A stretch of DNA of 9,137 bases. Source: Moraxellaceae bacterium (GTDB lineage: Bacteria > Pseudomonadota > Gammaproteobacteria > Pseudomonadales > UBA3067). Positions 1-7,051 of the stretch are shown one piece after another (positions within the stretch are counted from its first letter, which is position 1; every line of letters begins with the position of its first letter). The translations under genes were made by a program, and so were the position numbers. The notes under the pieces were generated by a model, which did no database searches, had not been told where the DNA came from, and was given only the letters and a program-made list of their open reading frames with translations. The stretch lies in contig NVTH01000035.1 of NCBI GenBank assembly GCA_002401525.1, positions 4,220 to 13,356 of the forward strand, in the 5' to 3' direction.

Positions 1-2178
1 ATCGCCGAAAGCCAATTATTCGGCGAACGAGTGATTCAAAAAAGACGTCGCGATAAGGAAACCGAAGCGCGGGAAAATGTAGTTAAAAATCTCACCGAGC
101 TCAGTATTGGCGCCCCCGTAGTTCACTTAGAACACGGCGTTGGCCGTTATACGGGTTTACAAACGTTGAACGTGGATCAACAAGACGCCGAATTTCTCAC
201 CCTAGAATATGCCAATCAAGCCAAACTCTACGTCCCTGTATCGTCTCTACACCTGATCTCCCGCTACAGTGGCGTAGAAGAAGACAATGCCCCATTGCAT
301 AGGTTAGGTTCTGAGCAATGGCAGAAAGAAAAACGTAAAGCCGCTGAAAAAATTCGTGACACTGCCGCCGAACTGCTCAACATCTACGCTCGAAGGGCTG
401 CGCAGAAAGGTTTCGAATTTAAAAACAACGAGGAAGACTACGAAATATTTGTGGCTGGATTTCCTTTTGAAGAAACCCCCGACCAAATCACTGCGATTGC
501 ATCTACCAAAGCAGATATGTTGTCCGACCAACCCATGGATCGACTGATCTGTGGCGACGTGGGATTTGGTAAAACAGAGGTCGCCATGCGCGCTGCATTT
601 ATCGCAGTGCAAAATAACAAGCAAGTGTCCATCCTGGTGCCCACCACATTGTTGGCTCAACAACATTACGAAAGCTTCAAGGATCGATTTGCCGATTGGC
701 CCATCAGCATCGAAGTACTATCGCGGTTTAAAACGGCGAAGGAACAAACCGCCATTCTGAAAGAATTGAGCTTGGGTAAAATCGACATTATCATTGGCAC
801 CCATAAATTATTACAAGACAGCATTGAATTTAAAGACCTAGGATTAATCATTGTCGACGAAGAGCATCGATTTGGAGTGCGGCATAAAGAACGTTTAAAA
901 TCCATGCGTTCCAATGTCGACCTGCTGACACTCACCGCCACGCCCATTCCAAGAACACTCAATATGGCCATGGCGAACATCCGCGACATGTCCATTATCG
1001 CCACCCCCCCCGCTAAACGCTTATCAATCAAGACCTTCGTTTACGAACATAACGAAAACGTCATAAAGGAAGCAATACTTCGGGAATTACTTCGTGGCGG
1101 ACAGGTCTATTACCTGCACAATGAAGTCAAAAGCATCGAAAAATGCGCTGAACATTTGAGAGATCTGGTACCTGAAGCGAGAATAACCGTGGCTCACGGT
1201 CAAATGAATGAGCGTCAACTTGAACAAGTGATGTCTTCGTTTTATCACAAACAATTCAACCTATTGGTGTGCACCACCATTATTGAAACCGGCATCGACG
1301 TGCCATCCGCCAACACCATCATCATGGACCGTGCCGACAAACTAGGCTTGGCTCAACTGCATCAATTAAGGGGGCGAGTAGGCCGATCTCATCACCAGGC
1401 CTACGCCTATCTGATGACCACTAACCGCAAATCAATGACTCGCGAAGCAGAAAAGAGATTGCAAGCCATCGAAGAAGCGAACACCCTAGGCGCAGGATTC
1501 ACCCTTGCGAGCCATGATTTGGAAATTCGCGGCGCGGGGGAATTACTAGGAGACGAACAAAGTGGCCAAATGCACACCATTGGTTTCTCCTTATACATGG
1601 AAATGTTGGAACGCGCGGTCGAAGCCATCAAAGAAGGTAAAACCCCCAACCTTGATCAACCGCTTCATCAGGGTGCGGAGATTAACCTGCGCATTCCCGC
1701 CCTAATTAGCGACGAATATCTCCCTGACGTGCATAATCGACTGATGCTCTACAAACGCATTGCCAATGCCAAGAACAACAATGAATTGACCGCCCTGCAG
1801 GTGGAAATGATTGATCGGTTTGGCTTATTGCCTCAGCCCTGTAAAAACTTATTTCGAATTACCCAACTAAAATTAAAAGCCCACGCTTTGGGAATCAAAA
1901 AAATTGATGCAGGCGCCGAAGGCGGCAATTTTGAGTTTGATCAAACCACCCATGTAGATCCTTACCAAATTGTGGAATTAGTACAATCCAAACCCAGGCA
2001 ATTCACCTTACAAGGTGCAGACAAACTAAAATTTAAATTTCCTTTGGAAAATATCGAAGATCGTTTTGAATTTGTACATTCTCTACTGGACCAACTCGAC
2101 GCAAAAAACAATAATAGTGCAGCTCAAGAGAAGAGCCCGCCGAAACGCAAGAAACCCCAGCGACACAAAAAGAGATAA
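1..2178 (+). CDS. mfd: Transcription-repair coupling factor Mfd, C-terminal part (start off-window)
   Basis: Mfd is an ATP-dependent DNA translocase in the cytoplasm. It removes RNA polymerase stalled at lesions and recruits UvrA for nucleotide excision repair. The reading frame is open from base 1 (IAESQLFGERV at the left edge), so the GTG at 31 is an internal valine and not the start. 725 residues are visible. In order they show the RNA-polymerase-interacting domain (about 35-91, with HLEHGVGRYTG), Walker A GDVGFGKT at 185-192, the DEEH box at 286-289, TATP at 312-315, motif VI RGRVGRS at 457-463, the TRG-like segment DLEIRGAGELLG at 506-517, and the C-terminal D7 domain from about 561. By comparison with the 1148-residue E. 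coli protein, as I recall it, roughly the first 440 residues are missing, including the UvrB-like region. The last ~15 residues are a Lys/Arg/Pro-rich tail that looks like an extension. No frameshift or lost motif is seen. The identification is very secure. Confidence 0.98.
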   Translation: MAESQLFGERVIQKRRRDKETEARENVVKNLTELSIGAPVVHLEHGVGRYTGLQTLNVDQQDAEFLTLEYANQAKLYVPVSSLHLISRYSGVEEDNAPLHRLGSEQWQKEKRKAAEKIRDTAAELLNIYARRAAQKGFEFKNNEEDYEIFVAGFPFEETPDQITAIASTKADMLSDQPMDRLICGDVGFGKTEVAMRAAFIAVQNNKQVSILVPTTLLAQQHYESFKDRFADWPISIEVLSRFKTAKEQTAILKELSLGKIDIIIGTHKLLQDSIEFKDLGLIIVDEEHRFGVRHKERLKSMRSNVDLLTLTATPIPRTLNMAMANIRDMSIIATPPAKRLSIKTFVYEHNENVIKEAILRELLRGGQVYYLHNEVKSIEKCAEHLRDLVPEARITVAHGQMNERQLEQVMSSFYHKQFNLLVCTTIIETGIDVPSANTIIMDRADKLGLAQLHQLRGRVGRSHHQAYAYLMTTNRKSMTREAEKRLQAIEEANTLGAGFTLASHDLEIRGAGELLGDEQSGQMHTIGFSLYMEMLERAVEAIKEGKTPNLDQPLHQGAEINLRIPALISDEYLPDVHNRLMLYKRIANAKNNNELTALQVEMIDRFGLLPQPCKNLFRITQLKLKAHALGIKKIDAGAEGGNFEFDQTTHVDPYQIVELVQSKPRQFTLQGADKLKFKFPLENIEDRFEFVHSLLDQLDAKNNNSAAQEKSPPKRKKPQRHKKR

Positions 2179-2180
2179 GG
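2176..2180 (+). promoter_or_regulatory. Ribosome binding site of the csiV-like gene, overlapping the mfd stop
   Basis: TAAGG lies 5 bases before the GTG at 2186 and overlaps the TAA stop of mfd. It supports the GTG as the start and suggests translational coupling of the two genes. No promoter was recognised between them. Confidence 0.55.
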
Positions 2181-2185
2181 CTTAA

Positions 2186-3154
2186 GTGAATCTGCGACCG
2201 ATACTAAAATACTGCTCATTGACTCCGCTGATAGTAAGCGGGCTATTATTTGCTGGCGCCGTAATCGCCGATGATCTCATTAAACAGTCCAGATCTACCC
2301 CCTCGTTCCCCTTTCTGGACCAATCCCCACTTCAAAACGATGTGCTCGACGATCAGCCAGTGGGTGATGGAAAAACAATTGAAGGCAAGGTAATTCGGGA
2401 TATCGAAGCTCGATGGTTAGATCTAAGCTTGCCTGTGGAATCTCCTTGGTATCGGATTGAGTTACTTTTATTTCTAACTGAATTCTCACACCTTCCATCA
2501 GAAGAACAATGGAAGGTCAAAATTGACGCTCCCTATCCAGCCCAATTGTATTCATTAACAGAAAACCCCAACCCACAAATTTATAACGCCTTCGCCGAAA
2601 TCGAACCACATTTGTTACATTTTCAGCGCTACGCAAACAAACTTAATAAAAAGTTTAATACTCGCGTGGTCTATCACAAAGCTTGGGTTCAACCACTGCA
2701 TCCTAAAAAGGCAAGCACGCCACTGTTTATTCAAGCTGGAGACCTGTTTGGCAAGGAATACGAATTAGAAGGCACCGTCATTTTAAGTGTTGAACGGTAT
2801 CTACACATTGATACCGACCTTCGCTTTAGTGCCTTTTCAGAGGATCAACCTTTAATACAAGAATGGTGGTTAGACTCTTCATCACCGCCTACCTTAGATC
2901 AAGCATCCTACTATGACCCCATTAACGGCGTAGGTCTTCCTTTAATAGCCCAAGCAGAATTCACTCCCTTTACAGAAGTATTTCTTGGCATTGAAGACGT
3001 GTATCAAGCAGAAGACAAACAATTCATGCGAACTCGCCAAGTTCAGCTTAAACAATCTCGGCGAATGAAAAGCAAGGAATTACATTATTTGGATCATCCC
3101 CATATCGGCTTACTGGTAAAAATAATACCGCATGAGCTGCCAGAAAAAGAGTAA
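2186..3154 (+). CDS. csiV: CsiV-family exported peptidoglycan-binding protein
   Basis: In Vibrio cholerae, CsiV is a periplasmic peptidoglycan-binding protein that acts through LpoA to support the cell wall synthase PBP1A. The present assignment is to the family; the same role is inferred. The protein has 322 residues. Residues 1-28 form a signal peptide (basic start, hydrophobic core about 12-27, likely cut after VIA28), with no lipobox cysteine near the cleavage site. Family hallmarks are WYRIELLLF at 88-96, EEQW at 106-109, YHKAWVQPL at 163-171, ERYLHIDTDLRF at 203-214, and a C-terminal block at 290-313 containing RRMKSKELHYLDHP. The GTG start fits the signal peptide and has a good ribosome binding site. 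The gene lies 7 bases after mfd in the same direction, an arrangement I know from Pseudomonas and relatives. No clear terminator with a T-run follows it. Expression is probably by read-through from mfd. Confidence 0.85.
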   Translation: MNLRPILKYCSLTPLIVSGLLFAGAVIADDLIKQSRSTPSFPFLDQSPLQNDVLDDQPVGDGKTIEGKVIRDIEARWLDLSLPVESPWYRIELLLFLTEFSHLPSEEQWKVKIDAPYPAQLYSLTENPNPQIYNAFAEIEPHLLHFQRYANKLNKKFNTRVVYHKAWVQPLHPKKASTPLFIQAGDLFGKEYELEGTVILSVERYLHIDTDLRFSAFSEDQPLIQEWWLDSSSPPTLDQASYYDPINGVGLPLIAQAEFTPFTEVFLGIEDVYQAEDKQFMRTRQVQLKQSRRMKSKELHYLDHPHIGLLVKIIPHELPEKE

Positions 3155-3242
3155 GCTCGCCTCCCCCTACAGACAAAAAGAATTCGAAAAAGAAACCAAT
3201 AATACAAATAGAAGCCCAACCCACAAATGTTTTTATAATTTA

Positions 3243-3332
3243 TAGCCTGGATGAAACGCAGTGTAACCCGGGGTTTTATTTCCGAGCACAGTTCATCCCG
3301 GGTTACATTCGTTCCTCATTCCACCCAGGCTA
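3243..3332. repeat. 90-bp imperfect palindromic intergenic repeat (REP/MITE-like)
   Basis: The outer ends are inverted repeats TAGCCTGG (3243-3250) and CCAGGCTA (3325-3332). The inner arms TGTAACCCGGG (3262-3272) and CCCGGGTTACA (3297-3307) are a perfect 11-bp inverted pair around a 24-base loop. The stretches between the outer and inner pairs match only in part, and the right side is longer by about 6 bases. The GTAGCCTGG...AACCCGGG type of sequence resembles dispersed non-coding palindromes found in many proteobacterial genomes (from memory, not searched). There is no obvious target-site duplication and no ORF inside. Lying between two convergent genes, it could act as a bidirectional transcription stop or be a mobile repeat. 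Confidence 0.7.
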
Positions 3333-3341
3333 CGTTAGCTA

Positions 3342-3386
3342 CCCGCCCCCCTTCGCGGGAATGACGGGGGGCAGCGGGAATGACGG
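3342..3386. repeat. GC-rich tandem repeat and hairpin, GCGGGAATGACGG x2
   Basis: The 13-mer GCGGGAATGACGG occurs exactly at 3355-3367 and again at 3374-3386, a 19-base period. Two competing stems can form: CCCGC (3342-3346) with GCGGG (3355-3359), or GCCCCCC (3345-3351) with GGGGGGC (3366-3372). On the other strand the unit reads CCGTCATTCCCGC, which resembles a very common dispersed proteobacterial repeat (recalled, not searched). It starts 9 bases after the 90-bp palindrome, so the intergenic region appears to be a composite of two repeat families. Confidence 0.6.
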
Positions 3387-3408
3387 TGGAGCAAGAAAGC
3401 AAGCGCAG

Positions 3409-3435
3409 CCTAATAGCGATTTAGTCGCCATTAGG
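3409..3435 (-). terminator. Hairpin after the secretin gene, candidate terminator of the minus-strand operon
   Basis: The arms CCTAAT-a-GCGA (3409-3419) and TCGC-c-ATTAGG (3425-3435) flank a 5-base loop. On the minus-strand transcript the single odd position becomes a G-U pair, giving an unbroken 11-bp stem. On the plus strand it is an A-C mismatch, so the structure suits the minus-strand RNA better. It begins 11 bases after the secretin stop codon. The following minus-strand bases (CTGCGCTTGCTTTC) are not a clean U-tract, so factor-independent termination is uncertain. An RNA-stabilising 3' stem is the alternative. Confidence 0.45.
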
Positions 3436-3446
3436 TCGCAATGAGG

Positions 3447-5255
3447 TTAATTAGAGCCATCGGCTTTACCAACATTCGACATCGCTGCATCGCTAGGCCG
3501 AGGTATTTTGTCACGAGGATTGCTTAGATTGCGATTCACCACTTCATTTAAGCTGGCAATTTCCAGACTATTGGCATCATAAATAATATGCGGCGTAATC
3601 AAAAGCACCAGTTCACTGACCGAATCTGTTTGCACTTCTTTACGAAATAAGCGTCCTAACACAGGAATATCACCCAACAAGGGGACCTTCGACTGTAAAA
3701 GGCTTTTATTCATTTTAAATAACCCGCCAATAGCCACCGTCAAACCATCCTTCGCAATAAAAGTACCCTCTAATTCAGTGGTGATCACCGTGTCTAGAGG
3801 GATTTCAAAACTGGAATCCTGCCCGCCAATGATAATGCTTCTAGTTTCTGCAGAAATACTCGAGCTCTCCTGCTTGACCGCCAAAGTAATGGTCCGATCT
3901 TGATTAATACGTGGCACGACTTCTAACACCGTGCCGATTTCACGCACCTCGGTTTCGATAGTAATAATATCTCGAGAAGGACCGTCGTTCGGGGTGATCG
4001 TTTCTCGCTGGGCACCACGCCTCAACACCACCTCTTCCCCTACAAACATTCTTGCAGGTCGATGATTGGAAGCCATCACAATTGGAGCCGATAATAATCG
4101 CGTGTCATTATCAGTTTTGTTTAATTCCATATGCGAAGTTAAACGATCATTAATGTAGCGATATGTGAGAGCACCGCCCACCAAAGGGAAATTACCCACC
4201 CCTAACAATTGCTTTGCTTCCAAGGTAATGGCCCGTTCCGCTAGGCTCATCACCCCACCTGAATCAAATATATTGGTCACTGCGGCATTTGGAACCGCTT
4301 CAGTGCCGTCTTGAAAATCAAAATTAAACAGCGATCTAAAATTATCGTCCACTCCCAGGGAAAGGATTTTCATTTCCAACAGTACTTGAGGCACCGCCAC
4401 ATCCAATTGCTCCACCAGCAAACTGACATCCTCAAATATTTGCTGTTCACTGGCACGAACAAGTACTTTGTTATGTTCTTGATTCAGAGTGATGTAAATC
4501 AGCGATTCATCCCCCGCATACTCATTATAAGCGGCTTCCGTTAACGAATCAGGTCGCCCTGAAAGATAAGCAGTCAACTGCTCCAGTTGATTGGGGCTTA
4601 AATCAATAGTTCGATCCAGCTGGCTCGCGCGCGCGCCCCCTGCCGATGATCCTGAGTTCTTTCGATTGTTTGAACTATTCTGATTCGTCGAGCTACCGTT
4701 ACCATTACTATTACCCGTAAATTGGTCAACGCTAAATAATTCAATTCCTGCTCCTGCAGAAGCCACCACCCGATCGCCGTAAAGATCAGAAATGGCACTG
4801 ACAATATTGCGCGCATTAAAAAATCTTAAGGCGTAAATTTGGGTTTTATAATCCTGAAATACTTTTACATCTTGCACGTATTCAGCTGTGGTCATCACCC
4901 GATACACCTGGCTCGAATTATCTTTCCGATACCAAAGCCCTGCAATTTTACATAACGCAGCCAATGCTTGCTCGGCAGATATATTGGTTAAATAAAGTGA
5001 AATCCGGTGGTTTTGTGCTGCATTAGTGACAACGATATTCATGTTCGATTGTTCCGCAATTAATCGAACCGCAACACGTACCTCAGTGCCTTTTAACTCC
5101 ACCGAATCCAAAATCACTTTCCCCGGAGGGGTATGGGCCCACCCGGCAACAGAAGTCATCATCAACATTAAAAGTACGTAACAAAACGCACTACAACGCA
5201 CCACTATCACGCGACCGCTCCAAACCTCGACTTTACTTCTGCGCTCCATTTTCAT
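3447..5255 (-). CDS. Secretin, outer-membrane channel of a type IV pilus / type II secretion-like system (MshL/GspD/PilQ family)
   Basis: Secretins form multimeric outer-membrane gates through which a pilus or secreted proteins pass. The 602 residues show a hydrophobic signal segment (about 22-40, likely cut after GWA40), a short STN-like domain (about 50-120), an N1-like segment (140-175), a Ser/Asn/Gly-rich linker (181-209), a second N-domain region (250-300) and the secretin barrel (about 370-558). The barrel includes LEVVPRI at 444-450, VPLLGDIPVLG at 524-534 and ELVLLITPHII at 548-558. A polar tail of about 42 residues follows. AMIN domains typical of PilQ are not recognisable, so MshL or GspD is the closer comparison. 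Three starts are possible. The ATG at 5255 gives the longest form. The ATG at 5249 has better spacing from GGA (7 bases). A GTG at 5210 has GGAG 7 bases upstream and would shorten the long basic n-region. The gene follows the PilP-like gene after 5 bases, so coupling is likely. Confidence 0.92.
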   Translation of the reverse strand: MKMERRSKVEVWSGRVIVVRCSAFCYVLLMLMMTSVAGWAHTPPGKVILDSVELKGTEVRVAVRLIAEQSNMNIVVTNAAQNHRISLYLTNISAEQALAALCKIAGLWYRKDNSSQVYRVMTTAEYVQDVKVFQDYKTQIYALRFFNARNIVSAISDLYGDRVVASAGAGIELFSVDQFTGNSNGNGSSTNQNSSNNRKNSGSSAGGARASQLDRTIDLSPNQLEQLTAYLSGRPDSLTEAAYNEYAGDESLIYITLNQEHNKVLVRASEQQIFEDVSLLVEQLDVAVPQVLLEMKILSLGVDDNFRSLFNFDFQDGTEAVPNAAVTNIFDSGGVMSLAERAITLEAKQLLGVGNFPLVGGALTYRYINDRLTSHMELNKTDNDTRLLSAPIVMASNHRPARMFVGEEVVLRRGAQRETITPNDGPSRDIITIETEVREIGTVLEVVPRINQDRTITLAVKQESSSISAETRSIIIGGQDSSFEIPLDTVITTELEGTFIAKDGLTVAIGGLFKMNKSLLQSKVPLLGDIPVLGRLFRKEVQTDSVSELVLLITPHIIYDANSLEIASLNEVVNRNLSNPRDKIPRPSDAAMSNVGKADGSN

Positions 5256-5260
5256 ATCCG

Positions 5261-5683
5261 TTACTGCACCTCAATAATTGTTCCGTCTGCGCCCAACTGT
5301 ATTAGAATGCTGCGCGGTTTTATTTCCAACACATTCATGGCAACGTACTCACCGTCTTCGATTAAAAAAAGCTGATCCCCCTCAGAAACAAACAAGGTAC
5401 TGCCGTCTTGTTTCTCCAGCACTGCATTTCTTTTTTTATTCCCAAAGCTCACCGCTTGTAAACGAATATGAGGCAAACCATTGATTAGGCTTGCGGTATT
5501 CGACGAAGAAAAAAGGCCTTGCTCTTGACGCTCAGGCGCTTTAGTCAACGTTTTCAACAGCTGTTGAGTAATTGCAAACGGATTTCGCTCAACGTCGTTA
5601 AGTCGATCTTCTGCGACCGCCCCACTGCCTAGAAGGCCGTAGCCCAGAACACCCAAAAACCACTGACTCATTTTTTTATTCAT
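5261..5683 (-). CDS. Small exported PilP/GspC/MshK-like periplasmic connector protein
   Basis: This 140-residue protein probably bridges the inner-membrane platform and the secretin, as PilP and the HR domain of GspC do. That role is inferred from a PilP-like ending and from its position directly before the secretin gene. Residues 1-24 look like a cleavable signal peptide (MNKK start, hydrophobic stretch 8-22, cut after AVA24). RNPF at 33-36 recalls the RDPF-type motif before the HR domain. A flexible stretch (40-65) leads to a compact beta-rich region (73-140) with IRLQAVSF, FVSEGDQL and IQLGADGTIIEV. There is neither a lipobox cysteine, as in PilP, nor an obvious retained membrane anchor, as in GspC, unless the N-terminal segment is uncleaved. 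The start at 5683 has only a weak ribosome binding site, and an in-frame ATG at 5671 is an alternative. The 43 bases separating it from the preceding gene hold nothing recognisable. Confidence 0.7.
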   Translation of the reverse strand: MNKKMSQWFLGVLGYGLLGSGAVAEDRLNDVERNPFAITQQLLKTLTKAPERQEQGLFSSSNTASLINGLPHIRLQAVSFGNKKRNAVLEKQDGSTLFVSEGDQLFLIEDGEYVAMNVLEIKPRSILIQLGADGTIIEVQ

Positions 5684-5726
5684 TCACTGATCTAGCCCTA
5701 TAGTCCGCACTGCATTCTGGAAAACA

Positions 5727-6983
5727 TCAAAAACGAGTCGATGCAATCCCAAGAATTACCCCGAGGTACACAAACCCCACCAAACCTCCAATTAAAAAGG
5801 TCATAATAATCGGAATTAAACTCACCATTTTTTTAACTCGCTGCTCCAATTCTTGCCGATAAAACTCACCCAATTCACCGGTTACTTCCTCCATGGCACC
5901 AGTCCTCTCTCCAATGGCAACTAAATGGGACGCCAGCTCTGGAACCCGTTTATCTTCGAGGGAATCTGCAAAACTATTGCCTTCCACTAAACGAAACTGC
6001 ACTTGAGTAAACTTATCGACAAAATATTGGTTGGAGCTCACTTTAACCACTCCTTCCAAGGAGTCCACTAACGACAAACCCGATTTTAATAAGGTATTAA
6101 GGGTATGAAACGCCCGGTTCATTTCAGCGTCTACTACAATATTGCCGAACATCGGTGCCCGTAGCAAAATCGAATCTATCAAAATTCGTCCATGTTTGGT
6201 TTTGTAATAACGTTGAGTGCCGAGAACAGCCAGCGCCATCAACACAAATAATACCAAGCCGTAAGTTTGAATAAAGCCCGTAAAACCAAACAGCCACTGA
6301 GTAATCAAAGGCATGGTACTGCTGTCTTTCACCAACATTGAAAACTTTGGCATGAGAAAATAAGCGATCCAATAAATCACCACGATGGCTGTCAATAAAA
6401 CAAAACCAGGTAAAAATAACGCAGCTCGGATTTGTTTTTTTTGCTCGGCGCGATACATCATCAATTGATTAATGTCATTCAATGAATCCGCCATATTACC
6501 GCTGCTTTCACCACAACTGATCAGTTGGATATTACTTTGTCCAAAATAATCTTCATAGTGGCCCATGGCTTGCGCCAACGACGCGCCATTCTCCACCCGC
6601 TCCAACACCTCAAACAAAATCTCTTGCACCTTACTATTTGCGGCTCGACGGGCGACCAACTCCAGCGCTTCAATCAGCGTAATTCCAGAACGAATCATTA
6701 AACTAAGTTGCCGGTACACTTGCATCCATTCTTTATCAGAGGGTTTAAACAAATGAAATTCTTTATTTAAGCCTGACTTTGCTACGCTTCGATAGCGTCT
6801 CTTAGCGACGCCCGTTTGCTTTCGATTAGAAATAGTAGTGAGTTCATTGCGACCTTGTATTTTTAATACGAATAAGGCTTTTTGACGTAACAACTGCGCT
6901 GCGATATTGGAATTTTCGGCATCGATATCACCATTCACTTTATCGCCATCACGGCGAATTGCTTCATATTGAAATATTGCCAT
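5727..6983 (-). CDS. Type II secretion F-family inner-membrane platform protein (GspF/PilC/MshG-like)
   Basis: This protein forms the inner-membrane platform on which the assembly ATPase acts to insert or remove pilin subunits. Its 418 residues match the family's usual ~400. It starts MAIFQYEAIRRDG, a typical opening for this family. It carries two T2SSF repeats. The first (about 84-210) contains SGITLIEALE and GESSGNMADSL. The second (about 287-412) contains SGLSLVDSLEGV and IGERTGAMEEV. Three membrane segments are visible at about 188-210, 238-257 and 388-412. The stretch 45-80 is basic and variable. The ATG at 6983 has GGA 8 bases upstream. The gene follows the assembly ATPase after 68 bases, the usual E-then-F order. 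Those 68 bases show no convincing promoter. Confidence 0.93.
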   Translation of the reverse strand: MAIFQYEAIRRDGDKVNGDIDAENSNIAAQLLRQKALFVLKIQGRNELTTISNRKQTGVAKRRYRSVAKSGLNKEFHLFKPSDKEWMQVYRQLSLMIRSGITLIEALELVARRAANSKVQEILFEVLERVENGASLAQAMGHYEDYFGQSNIQLISCGESSGNMADSLNDINQLMMYRAEQKKQIRAALFLPGFVLLTAIVVIYWIAYFLMPKFSMLVKDSSTMPLITQWLFGFTGFIQTYGLVLFVLMALAVLGTQRYYKTKHGRILIDSILLRAPMFGNIVVDAEMNRAFHTLNTLLKSGLSLVDSLEGVVKVSSNQYFVDKFTQVQFRLVEGNSFADSLEDKRVPELASHLVAIGERTGAMEEVTGELGEFYRQELEQRVKKMVSLIPIIMTFLIGGLVGFVYLGVILGIASTRF

Positions 6984-7051
6984 ACGGTCAATCCATTCAT
7001 TTCAAATAGTTAATAACCAGCTCTCAAAGCTGATATGAAGACAGCCGGTTT

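Noticed and set aside
304..1031. Antisense open frames over mfd (304-666 and 666-1031, minus strand)
   Set aside because: They lie opposite strongly conserved Mfd motifs, have Cys/Ser-rich translations without recognisable domains, and no supporting ribosome binding sites were noted; they are shadows of the real gene.
3234..3239. TATAAT on the plus strand in the intergenic region
   Set aside because: No -35-like hexamer at suitable spacing and no gene downstream on that strand; the region is simply AT-rich.
3155..3446. A small gene, tRNA or CRISPR array in the intergenic region
   Set aside because: No open frame with a start and ribosome binding site, no cloverleaf, and the repeats lack regular repeat-spacer structure.
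4598..4816. Minus-strand open frame overlapping the secretin gene in another frame
   Set aside because: It falls under the low-complexity linker of the secretin and has no independent support.
7018..7032. CAGCT/AGCTG 5-bp stem between the E and F genes
   Set aside because: Too short and weak, no T-run, and a terminator here would split an obvious operon.
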